NCBI RefSeq assembly: GCF_000192795.1
Contig: NW_007360604.1
Span: forward strand, 179,088 to 243,087
Length of the DNA: 64,000 nt
Source of the DNA: Vavraia culicis subsp. floridensis
Taxonomy: Eukaryota; Microsporidia; Pleistophoridae
Reading direction: 5' to 3'
A program made the translations under genes and the position numbers. Positions 9,321-18,870 of the stretch are shown piece by piece. The notes beneath the pieces were generated by a model. It did not search any database, was not told the DNA's origin, and saw only the letters and a list, made by a program, of their open reading frames with translations. The number at the start of each line of letters is the position of its first letter. Position 1 is the stretch's first letter.

Positions 9321-11005
9321 GATATAAAATGTTTTTTAAGCAAAGATGGCTGTGTTTGCACATTGTTCTTATTTCATAGTTGCAAAAGTAAATATTTTAA
9401 CCAAATTTCCTCTCTTTGATGTTTCTCCTGTTCATCGATTGTGTTATCTTTCCTGTAAAACGAGACAGCATCAATTTTTCACCAAAAATTTTTTATTTAT
9501 CTTGAAATATCAATTATCACTGTTAAAATTACGAGCTCTCAATGCTAACAGTTGAAATTATTACCTCTCCTGTTAACGTTGGATAAGGCATTCACTCTAA
9601 CTAAAAATTTGTGTTGCTCTGGTGTTGTGACATAGGAAAATGAATAAACACACATTTTGTTAAAAAAGTATCTTCTTAAGTAACGTTAGCAACAAATGGA
9701 ACATCATTCTGCGACCATCATCTTTATTTTAACTTATATGTAAACTTAATTTGCCACATTAATCCATCTTTGATGCTTTGTTTTCGCTATACATCGTGAA
9801 CTATCCTATCACGTGTTTGGTTAGTACTGAGACATGCGATTCTATATCACTCGATAGCCTGTGATATTTCATCTAGACGTAGTATTTTGTGGTACATGTA
9901 TTTGTGAGTGTAATAAGATTAATTTTTCCGAAAAAGACACAATATTAGCTATGGCACAAGTAATTGTGTAGTGTTTATATTTAGAAATAATGAAAAGATG
10001 AAAATTATATTCATTTCACATTTATACATGGTGAGTAAACAAGCGAATAATGTATTTTGCAATCTCCTCGATACTATTACTACTCAAAGCAATATATTTG
10101 GTATTTTAAGCTACAAAATATTTTAATTAGCCAGTATGGTGCATAATACATCTAAAAAAGATACACATCCGAACAAAAAAGTATGTTGGTTTAGATGCTG
10201 CTGTATGGTGATATAAATAAACATATCAAAGCTTTTACATGTAATTATATGATCAGATCAATATTTTTGTCTTTTACAGAAAGCTTGGAGATCTCCGCAC
10301 TGTATCACTTGTTTTTAACATTTTCACCATTTTATCTGTCAAATTCATACGATGGAATGCAACAGTAAGGAATAGTATTCAGTACATTGAGGTACACCAG
10401 TATCAAAAACACTATCGAAACACACATTAATTGCATCAATCACATATACGCTATTTATACTCAATTAATACTTATGATGATTCCCAGTGCTATTACCATT
10501 GAGTCGGACTACTTGTATTATCCGTCTTAGCTGTATTCCTACATATTTTTTACGCACCAAAGCATTTTTACGGTGGATCAATCTGATAATGCATTTTACT
10601 TCGCATAGAAGAAACAATTTAGCTAATTTGTGTTGCACAACAGGATAATTTGGTTTATGAATTGTTTTACATCATTGAGCAAAGCACTGCTGTGCAACCT
10701 ATTTGACATGCGCAGTAAAATATGCACTTTACTAATGATTGGTTTTAGTTGTGTATATGGTGTTTTGTTCCACAAACCATCACTTAGTTATTGTTTTATT
10801 GCCTTGAATGCTTTACTTCGTACTATCTCTCCAAATATATCTGGTAACAAATCTGTTTTGGTAGCCGTTCCAAATCAAAAACACGGCACTCCCATGCATA
10901 AACGGATTATGAGAATTAATAAATGTTTCTTCCCATTAATGCTAATAACTCTGTACAATTTGAGTTAATTGTAAGTGCATAAAAAGAATACAAAGTGGTT
11001 GATGA
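9321..11005. other. Long AT-rich intergenic region
   Basis: About 1.7 kb without a supported gene. A 112-codon cysteine- and leucine-rich frame at 10630-10968 starts on a non-ATG codon, has no CCC motif and no family resemblance. A string starting GTAAGT at about 10978 precedes the next gene, without a convincing acceptor. Confidence 0.45.
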
Positions 11006-11671
11006 ATGCTGCCATTGTTCTTTTTTTCGGCTGTAAAATTACAGCTGCTCCGAAGTCTCTGTCGTGGTACTCCTTACGAAGTTTATGAATTTAAAGAAAT
11101 ATACATTGATATGATTTTTTTAAAGACTAATAGGGACGTAAAACATTTTTATGATATAAGGAAGTGTAGCCAAGATATACATGAAAATAAAAAATATATG
11201 AATAGGGAAGTCTTTGAATGCTTCTCAGAGTATCTAATGGTATCAATAGACCTTGCTGACCAAAGAAATGTGTCATTCGATAACATGAGAAAAACGTTAA
11301 ACAAATTTAATGATAAATTTGATGAAATGATTACATATCAGGTGAAAAAGAATTGTAAAGATGATGCGTTACGGTGTTTAAAAGAAATCCATGAGTTGTC
11401 ATATGATACAATACAAAGGACAATAGACACTTTAACTAAGTTTCATGATTCGTACTTGAATAAACTACCGTACTGGAAAAACAGTGGAAATACGGATGAG
11501 CAAATAGTAGAAGATATTCGTTTATTAATGGAAAATGAAAGAAAACAGATAAAAAAAATTAAGGAAGATGACAAAAACTTGTCCCAGAAAATTACTGAAC
11601 TTACAGATCAATTGCGCGAGTGTCTCGAAAGAAAGGGAAATTTATTTGAAATTATGTTCTGTTTTCATTAA
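11006..11671 (+). CDS. Possible secreted coiled-coil protein, unknown function
   Basis: A 221-residue protein I do not recognise. The first 20 residues (MLPLFFFSAVKLQLLRSLCR) could be a signal peptide, though a lysine interrupts the hydrophobic core. The rest is hydrophilic and mostly helical, with charged heptad-like stretches (NMRKTLNKFNDKFDEM; IKKIKEDDKNLSQKITELTDQL) suggesting a coiled coil at about 95-215. Four nt upstream another ATG opens a different frame whose start (MNAAIVLFFGCKITAAPKS) is a better signal peptide but stops after 28 codons. This could mean a frameshift near 11040-11090 or an unrecognised tiny intron. The gene stands alone in a sparse region and lacks the CCC motif. 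A lineage-specific exported protein is an inference only. Confidence 0.5.
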   Translation: MLPLFFFSAVKLQLLRSLCRGTPYEVYEFKEIYIDMIFLKTNRDVKHFYDIRKCSQDIHENKKYMNREVFECFSEYLMVSIDLADQRNVSFDNMRKTLNKFNDKFDEMITYQVKKNCKDDALRCLKEIHELSYDTIQRTIDTLTKFHDSYLNKLPYWKNSGNTDEQIVEDIRLLMENERKQIKKIKEDDKNLSQKITELTDQLRECLERKGNLFEIMFCFH

Positions 11672-12654
11672 AATAGCGTATGAACGATGTTTATACTTAA
11701 GTTTTGGCATCAAATATACAAATACCACCTTCAATCTCCGAATAAAACGACCAAGCGAACAGTCACTTTTATATGCTGTTCAATATTACACACTCGCTCA
11801 ATAAAATGTTCGTTTCATGATCTGTATGCATTCGCTACTCCCCGTTCCTATCACTTCATATTTTGCTGGAGGAGACACCCTTTGCACCTAACAAAAAACT
11901 GGCCAGAGATACACTTCGTACCTCTTCGACAGGCACAAACACGTAAAAACATATAACAATGCCCGTACGAGAGTGTATTCAACGAATTAAATTTTACAAT
12001 GGTGTGACACAGTAATAGAAGACCATTGACATAGAAAATAAAGAAAATGCAAAGAACTTTATCATTGCGGAAACGGTTCTATTTGCCTATCAATAGTATA
12101 ATATTACCTAAAACTTAAATAACATTGTTAGGATTCCATTCATTTGAGAGCCAAGGGCAGAGAGCAAAATTTTACAGCAATTTTTGTATCAACTGAGCTG
12201 TTGGCTATGCTACGATAATTTAAAATTTACATAAGTCTATCAAGACAACCGTTTGTAACATAAGCGACCAAATATTCATTGTTTTATGGTGTTGAGCATT
12301 GAAGTAAACAAGCTGATTAGGAAACATATTGAGACTAACATTCTATTCTTAGGTAAAATTGCACGCCAGGCAAAAACAGCCAGGCCTCTCTATAGCTGCA
12401 TTGTTATAATACTTACCGTTTGAATGACCATCTTGATTTGTTTAATCCATGAATCCTGTCTAACATCAGTAATTTTATAAAAACCTATAATGTGATTATA
12501 CCATAACAATTATAACCACGATAGATCAAGAATAGCTTAAATATTTAATATGAAATAAATTTATTCATTGATAGCACGTTCTATTGTAACTCCGGAAGAA
12601 GTGTTTATTGCTTGCTTGACCCATCAGATTGCCGGTTCTGATAAGCATATAGCT
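11672..12654. other. Intergenic, no gene supported
   Basis: AT-rich spacer. A minus-strand ATG with a GTAAGT donor five codons later (about 12417-12431) can be joined to a 38-codon frame, but the product resembles nothing known. Confidence 0.45.
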
Positions 12655-13608
12655 TCATCCCAGTTCTTTATCATATTTAGATGCGTATTCGAATGTATCA
12701 AAAGCCTTATCACCATTTTGGTGCTGCTCTCCTGATTTCAAAAACTTTTGAAATATCTTCAACGTATTTGATTCTTTTGCCACAGGCATATTCAGAAGCG
12801 CTTCATATTCTAGTTTTTTATAGCCGTATGGCAGCTCAATTTTAATATTGTTTTTCAGAGCATCCTCGTTAATAATTACACGTCCCATTTTGAAGTCCTT
12901 TCGTCGCCTCGGTGCTATGCCCTCCTCTGATGAACAAATAGTATTCAAACGAGTTTGTTTGGTTTCAATATCTTGTCCTCCCCACGAACCCCAACCGGGT
13001 AGTACTATAGTCGTTTTCTTTGGCATATTTTCTTGCATATGTTCCATCTTCTCCTTTCTAAATACCTCCAGATGCTCGTCTTCAATCGAGCTGTCATTTT
13101 TAAACAATTCACACTCCGAGTCCGTTGATTCAGAATCAACCAATTCCTCCGGTACCATCACCTTTCCTATTTTTTCGCTCATCTCCTCGTCGAAAAACAC
13201 TTTGTCTTTCTTCTCCTCTTCAATATTTTTAAGAAGAAAATCCGGAACTTTAACATCATGCTCTCCATTTTTTCTTGCCATCTTAAGATGTTTGCGGTAC
13301 TTCCTGCTCTTTATTTGCTTTATTCGCTTCATCTTTTTATCGAACTCTGCCAATCTTGTTTTCTTCTGTCTGATCAGCAAGATACTTTGTTTGTCGTTCT
13401 TCATGGCATCAAAAATAGTCCGTTCCAAAGCACTTTTTGGTATTACAGCATTTATACTAACGGAGTCATCGTTTTCACGTTCATGCTCACCGTAAACACT
13501 TTCTCTTATTATTTTTCTCAAGTTTTCCTGTTCGTTAGGAACCGCGCTCGGCTTGTTCGCACTCTTGAAATCAAAGTCTTCAAAATTTAGTTTTTGGTTT
13601 TCCGACAT
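12655..13608 (-). CDS. UTP14: UTP14, U3 snoRNP / small-subunit processome protein
   Basis: A 317-residue minimal Utp14, against about 770-900 residues in animals and yeast. Utp14 joins the SSU processome in the nucleolus and activates the helicase Dhr1 to release U3 snoRNA. Diagnostic segments are a basic helix at about 95-115 (KRIKQIKSRKYRKHLKMA, the KIKSK.YRK motif). Around 205-215 is LPGWGSWGG, the strictly conserved GWGSW. After it come RRRKDFKMGRVIINEDAL and IELPYGYKKLEYEALLNMPV, which follow Utp14's R.D....VI.NEK and LP.PF...EQYE....P.G. The middle acidic region (about 140-180) is shortened. ATG follows ATTCCCCGTC. Confidence 0.85.
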   Translation of the reverse strand: MSENQKLNFEDFDFKSANKPSAVPNEQENLRKIIRESVYGEHERENDDSVSINAVIPKSALERTIFDAMKNDKQSILLIRQKKTRLAEFDKKMKRIKQIKSRKYRKHLKMARKNGEHDVKVPDFLLKNIEEEKKDKVFFDEEMSEKIGKVMVPEELVDSESTDSECELFKNDSSIEDEHLEVFRKEKMEHMQENMPKKTTIVLPGWGSWGGQDIETKQTRLNTICSSEEGIAPRRRKDFKMGRVIINEDALKNNIKIELPYGYKKLEYEALLNMPVAKESNTLKIFQKFLKSGEQHQNGDKAFDTFEYASKYDKELG

Positions 13609-14396
13609 GACGGGGAATAATTTTTTTGTAATTCAAAAAGATTGGCAAATCTGGTGCCGACCCGACATAATTATATCCAAGATATGATCCTGCAGTGGTA
13701 AAAATATTTAAAAGCGATTACATGAACCGATTTATGTGTTTGAGAGCAACCGAATATTGCACAACACGTAGATTATGTTCAAAATAGGCAATTCTGACAA
13801 CCGGTAATGATGATTGTAATCCGTTCCTTATGTTCGCGATGAAAGTTTTTTCTTCGCCACAGGAGATCTAAAAACCTTATACCGTGCTTTTACGTCCTTC
13901 TAAATACCAGAGATGATAGTAAACGAGCATACTCGTTTAATCAAGTAGGAGTTCTCCCGTTCAAGCCTTTATTTACGCACAAACAGCTGTATGTGTAATT
14001 ATCTTGAATGAAATATGCGAATGGAGTAAAAACGTATGTTGATGAACGACAAGACCGGACAAGTACTTGCTTTGATGATGTGGTATGAGGAGGAAAATAC
14101 GCGTACTGTTAGTGAAAAAAGTTGATGAGCAGAACTTAAAAAATATGGCAGTTAAAAAGCATATAAAGTATTGATGTGAGAGGCAAAAATTTAAGTTCCA
14201 TTTTACACAGGACACTGCAACCGGTCAAGGAACTCTCTGAACGAGTTGCAAATTTATTTGGCCTTTCGATCAAATCTAGACGAAGGAACAAACGCAAAAA
14301 ATAACCGTGAATAATCTAACAAGATAGCAGATGGTTTTCAGTTTTGAGGTAACCTCAATTCGAACTAAATAACAGGAATATTTTACTTAGATTATT
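13609..14396. other. Intergenic between UTP14 and RNR1
   Basis: The first 12 nt hold UTP14's TTATTCCCCGTC motif (minus strand). An 80-codon phenylalanine-rich minus frame at 13973-14215 begins on a non-ATG codon and is not supported. Confidence 0.45.
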
Positions 14397-16718
14397 CTAC
14401 GCACTACATGACATGCACTCATCATCTTCACTCGTGGGACTACACGATGATTTTTGGAGCAACTTTGTTGTGCTCACCATGCCTCTATCAACCGTAAACT
14501 TAACAGCAGCTGATATCGGTCTAGTCCTCAAATAATACATGCCGGTCTTAAGTCCCCGTTTAAAACCGTAAAAATGCATGCTCGTCAGCTTAGGATATGT
14601 TGGCTGTGCCATAAAAATATTTAGGCTCTGCGACTGGTCAACATACGGTGCCCTGTCAGCTGCCAGATCAATCAAACTACGCATCTTCAGCTCCCACGCT
14701 GTCTTATAAAGCCTCTTTATCTCGTCCGGTATACCCTCAATTCTTTGAATACTTCCCTCTTCCTGTATCAGGATGTTCTTCATCTCATCGCTCCATAGAT
14801 TGAGCTTCATCAGGTCGTGCATCAGGTACGTGTTGACCACCTGGAACTCACCCGCAAGCGTGCGGCGCGTATAAATATTCGTGGTGAAGGGCTCAAAGCA
14901 CTCGTTGTACCCGAGTATCTGAGAGGTGCTTGCAGTGGGCATTAGTGCAACAAGCAAGGAATTCCTCACACCATACTTCGCTATCCTGGCACGGAGACCC
15001 CGCCAATCATGGTTTGTCACAGGCACCACGTTCCACATATCAAAATGCAGCACGCCCTGACTCATCGGGCTTCCTTCATAGCTGTCATACGGCCCATACT
15101 CCTTCGCAAGCTCACAGCTCGCATCAAGTGCTGCAAAATGAATCGTTTCAAATATGCGCAAATTTACGGCACGCGCCTCCTTTGAATCATACGGCATCCT
15201 CAGCATCACAAAAACATCAGCAAGGCCCTGCACTCCAAGGCCGATGGGACGATGTTTGAGATTACTGTTCCTTGTCTCGGGTAGAGGATACAAATTTACG
15301 TCTATCACTTTGTTGAGGTTCTTTACGACAATCTTGGTGACCATTTTGAGCTTCTCATAGTCAAACTGGCCGTCTTGCATGAACCTGGGCAAGCCGAGGG
15401 ATGCCAAGTTACACACCGCTATTTCGTTCTCCTCGGTGTACTCCATTATTTCCGAGCATAGGTTGCTGCATTTGATCGTGCCAAGGTGCTTCTGATTGTT
15501 CATCCTATTCGCTGAATCTTTGTAGCACATGTACGGCGTGCCAGTCTCGATCTGACTGCTCAGAATAGCCTTCCACAACTTCTGTGCACGCACGGTCCGC
15601 CGCGCCATGCCATTCTTTTCGTACATCTCGTACGCCTTGTCAAACTCATCTCCGTACAGATTGTACAGGTTCGGGACATCATCGTTGGAGAACAGCGACC
15701 AGTTCTCATCGTTGTGCACCCTCCGCATGAACAGATCAGGTATCCACAGCGCTGTGAAAATATCGCGTGCACGCAGCTCCTCTTTACCCGTGTTCTTGCG
15801 TATATCAAGGAACTCAAAGATATCGGAGTGCCACGGCTCGACGTAGATCGCCATCGATCCCGGTCGTTTCTTGCCGCCTTGATCAATGCAGCGCAGTGTC
15901 GCTTCAAATATCTTTGCAACCGGTATAATGCCGCATGCACGACCACCTGTAGATTTGATAAGTGAATTGGCGCCACGCAGTTTGTGCACATTCATGCCAA
16001 GGCCGCCTGCAGTCTTAGAAATCTTTGCTGCATCAGACACCGCTTTGAAGATGCCCTCGATTGAGTCTTCCTCTATTCCTAGGAGGAAGCACGATGAGAG
16101 CTGCGGCGTTAGCGTGCCCGCGTTAAACATCGTGGGCGTAGCGTGCACGAAGTACTTCTGCGACATCAGATGGTACGTTTCAAATGCATCCTGCAGCGAG
16201 TCGTAGTGTATTCCAAGCGCTACACGCATGAACAGGTCCTGTGGCCGTTCCACTGTCCGGCTGTTGATGGACAGCATGTAGGACTTTTCCATCGTTTTGA
16301 ACCCGAAGAACGAAATGTCGTAGTCCCTGCTGTAATCGATCTGGGCCTGTATCGCGTCCTTGTTCTCACGCACCCGCTCGCAAAATTCCCTGCTGAAGTA
16401 CCTCTTCTGCTCGTAGCAGTACTTCACCTTCTCGTAGAAGGTATCGAGCGTTACCCTGTGGTGCTCCCGCACCACGATGCGTGCCGCTATGCATCCAAAA
16501 TCAGGATTCTTGGTCATTGCTGATGCTGCACACTCCGCAGCAAGCGACACGATATCGCATGTACTAAGATTGTCGCACAGCCCGCTCTCTATTTTGTTGA
16601 ACAGGTCATCAAGCTCCTCTCTCATGATGTTGAGGCCATGCGAACACTCCAACAGCATTTTATGTATTTTCTTGGTATCAAGCGGCTCTAAAATTTTATC
16701 GCTGTTACGCACGAACAT
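14397..16718 (-). CDS. RNR1: Ribonucleotide reductase large subunit (class Ia)
   Basis: A 773-residue R1 subunit that reduces ribonucleoside diphosphates to deoxyribonucleotides with an R2 partner (not in this window). Residues 1-90 form an ATP-cone (FVRNSDKILEPLDTKKIHKM). The catalytic barrel has SSCFLLGIEEDSIEGIF with the first active-site cysteine, the allosteric and substrate loop TGGRACGI, and NLCSEIMEY carrying the radical-site Asn-Cys-Glu set. The tail ends ECMSCSA with the CxxC pair that re-reduces the active site. Length is normal, unlike most neighbours. The start is ATG 16718 by homology; a longer frame begins on a non-ATG codon. No CCC motif is evident upstream. Third positions are visibly more G/C-rich than in adjacent genes, which also creates long shadow frames. 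Confidence 0.96.
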   Translation of the reverse strand: MFVRNSDKILEPLDTKKIHKMLLECSHGLNIMREELDDLFNKIESGLCDNLSTCDIVSLAAECAASAMTKNPDFGCIAARIVVREHHRVTLDTFYEKVKYCYEQKRYFSREFCERVRENKDAIQAQIDYSRDYDISFFGFKTMEKSYMLSINSRTVERPQDLFMRVALGIHYDSLQDAFETYHLMSQKYFVHATPTMFNAGTLTPQLSSCFLLGIEEDSIEGIFKAVSDAAKISKTAGGLGMNVHKLRGANSLIKSTGGRACGIIPVAKIFEATLRCIDQGGKKRPGSMAIYVEPWHSDIFEFLDIRKNTGKEELRARDIFTALWIPDLFMRRVHNDENWSLFSNDDVPNLYNLYGDEFDKAYEMYEKNGMARRTVRAQKLWKAILSSQIETGTPYMCYKDSANRMNNQKHLGTIKCSNLCSEIMEYTEENEIAVCNLASLGLPRFMQDGQFDYEKLKMVTKIVVKNLNKVIDVNLYPLPETRNSNLKHRPIGLGVQGLADVFVMLRMPYDSKEARAVNLRIFETIHFAALDASCELAKEYGPYDSYEGSPMSQGVLHFDMWNVVPVTNHDWRGLRARIAKYGVRNSLLVALMPTASTSQILGYNECFEPFTTNIYTRRTLAGEFQVVNTYLMHDLMKLNLWSDEMKNILIQEEGSIQRIEGIPDEIKRLYKTAWELKMRSLIDLAADRAPYVDQSQSLNIFMAQPTYPKLTSMHFYGFKRGLKTGMYYLRTRPISAAVKFTVDRGMVSTTKLLQKSSCSPTSEDDECMSCSA

Positions 16719-18390
16719 GATCTTGAAATGTTTTCCTTTATTTATATTTTTAATCCGCAATTAGTGTCATCAATCACGATAACTTAAAAACAAAGCGTGG
16801 CTGGTGCTGCGTCCAAGGCTACCACAAAAATAATATTTTTACGAATGTTCTATAACTTGTAATTAAAATGCAGCTCTCCAATCATACTTTCTATTTTCAT
16901 GTACGCTTACTATCGATATGTCAACAAAACAAACCATCATGATTTGTGTGATTTATGAAGTGTTGGCATCAAAAGCACAATCCAATACTTTCGTCACTTT
17001 AAACCGCACGAACGCAGTTACCCGTAATTTCAGGTATGTATACGGACTAAATGTTATAACTGGGTGTCTCGCCAATTATAGGCGTACTAAGTTCTATCCA
17101 CATGTCAGATAGTTACTTATATCTGTGTTTATGGTGTACTCAATATTTTTGGTACAAAATGACCGTAAGACGATCAGAATCGCTTCAAGCGGATCAAAAT
17201 AGTGTGTTGTGGTGTGAGAGGTAAATAAACGTACTTTTAGTGCAAAAATTGCTCATTAGGATGAGTTTACAAGGAAGAGAACCTGCTAATCAGCTATTTT
17301 GACAGCAGCATCTCAATGAAAAGAAGACTCATCAACAAGAATAAAGATAGCGGGTAAACTGTTACAATTGTGCATGCCCATTCTCATATCACGTCAGAAA
17401 ATGAATATGTGTTTCGGGTAGTTCATCAAAAAATATCTAAATTGATAAAACCGTGCAATAGGCACTCACTTGGTTGAACATTCAGTTGCGGTAACGTTTT
17501 GAGGTTTTTTTCTACGGGGATAAAAAATGATGATCTGAGTCAGGATGATACTTATTTTTTCTTCTATCGATGCTGAGGCGGAAAGAAAGGTGTTCAGGGT
17601 GTTGTGTCAGTGATCGGTGAAAGTTTTAGTCGGTGGCTTTCTAAATAAACCTATTCAGTTTCGAAAAATAATCTGAATGAAGATAAGTAAATGGTGTGTT
17701 TCCAAATGAAGAACGTACCAGGTAACGCGAATATATTAAATGGAGAGCACAGCTTACAAAAACATCGCTTCCACAGCAACATGTAGTGATAGTGCTTGAG
17801 TAAATAGCAGAAATCTGATAAAACGATCCGCAACTCCCTGTTTATTTATAATCATTTAACTACGTATGTGATTTAGTGGCATATATGCTACTTTAGTTCC
17901 TTTAAAAGATCTAATTTTGGACATAGACTCAAGTTTTGACACTGAGGCCTGATAACAAACTTAAAGACAATATCTGTTATGATGACGTATAGTACGTGGT
18001 GCAAAGAAATAACAAACAAAATATAAAAAAGACATACGATAAAATTTGCTTATAGGCACTTTTCTTACGAGCACGTCAAATAATGCGCGTTATACCGTGC
18101 AGATCTCCTCATGAGGCTACAAACATATCCATCCATTTCCAAAAGCACAGCCAACATATTTTAATTCTCAATAGTGTAGCATCTGGCATAGGTTTCTGGC
18201 TGTAATAGAAATGTTTATAGCATGTGTTCATGAATAAAAGTGTTTATACACGTTTTCAATCTCCTATTTGTAGCTTATACAAGACCACATTTGATGGTAT
18301 GCTATGGAGTTATCAAGAAATTCTCTATTTTTGTGTCGCAATCTCAGATCTTGCGTTAAAAAATCGATCGCAATTTATTGAAATGATTTT
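16719..18390. other. Long intergenic region
   Basis: AT-rich, no supported gene; frames of 60-71 codons at 16918, 17651 and 18224 lack domains and CCC motifs. It holds copy 2 of the dispersed AAATAAAC-TACTTTTAGTG element at 17222-17248. Confidence 0.45.
17222..17248 (+). repeat. Dispersed AAATAAAC-TACTTTTAGTG element, copy 2
   Basis: TAAATAAACGTACTTTTAGT followed by GCAAAAA. Near-identical in order and spacing to the 8362 copy, and in the same orientation. Confidence 0.45.
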
Positions 18391-18567
18391 ATGTCATCGA
18401 AAATTACACATCTCGATGCCAACATATCGGCATTTTTAACTGCATGTGCTCTTAGAAACGAAGATTTGCGTTTTAATGGCATTACTTGTAATGAAATAAG
18501 ATCTACCGCAAAGCGGATACGAGAAATTAATCGATTATTACATCAATATGAAAAATATACACGGTAG
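18391..18567 (+). CDS. Possible 58-residue helical protein, unknown
   Basis: A short ATG frame encoding a charged, leucine-rich helical peptide (starts MSSKITHLDANISAFLTACAL, ends REINRLLHQYEKYTR). The composition looks like real protein rather than translated spacer. The end loosely recalls the last helices of the SRP54 M domain (NPDL..., EVNRLLKQYE), but the match is too short to trust. An overlapping frame at 18224-18439 could be a frameshifted upstream part, so a degenerating gene is another reading. No CCC motif precedes the ATG. Confidence 0.3.
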   Translation: MSSKITHLDANISAFLTACALRNEDLRFNGITCNEIRSTAKRIREINRLLHQYEKYTR

Positions 18568-18870
18568 CAGAACATTATACGAGTTAATGCTGTATGAAAC
18601 GGTGTTGTTCAATAACATTGTAATCTTGAAATGGATATGTATAGCTGGGCAGGCTGTGTCCACGCATGCTATGTGCTTTAATTTGAAAACACAGTGAAAG
18701 CAGTGCAAAATAGAGCATGTGTTCTACGAAAAGACAAAAAAACCTGCCATGTGAACCGTAAAGCTAGCAAATTTGAATTTAAGGACCAAAGAATCGTAGT
18801 TGTATTGATTTGGTACTATTTTTAAAAAGATTGAAATCGTATCTATATCAACAAAGCGGGCATAATCGGC

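Noticed and set aside
10630..10968. 112-codon plus frame rich in Cys and Leu
   Set aside because: Non-ATG start, no motif upstream, no recognisable domain; the surrounding region is equally open by chance.
12220..12433. Minus-strand two-exon model: five codons, GTAAGT donor, then 38 codons
   Set aside because: The acceptor context is poor and the 43-residue product has no coding character beyond chance.
15560..15991. 143-codon minus frame and several plus frames inside RNR1
   Set aside because: They are shadows created by the G/C-rich third positions of RNR1; the RNR reading is unambiguous.
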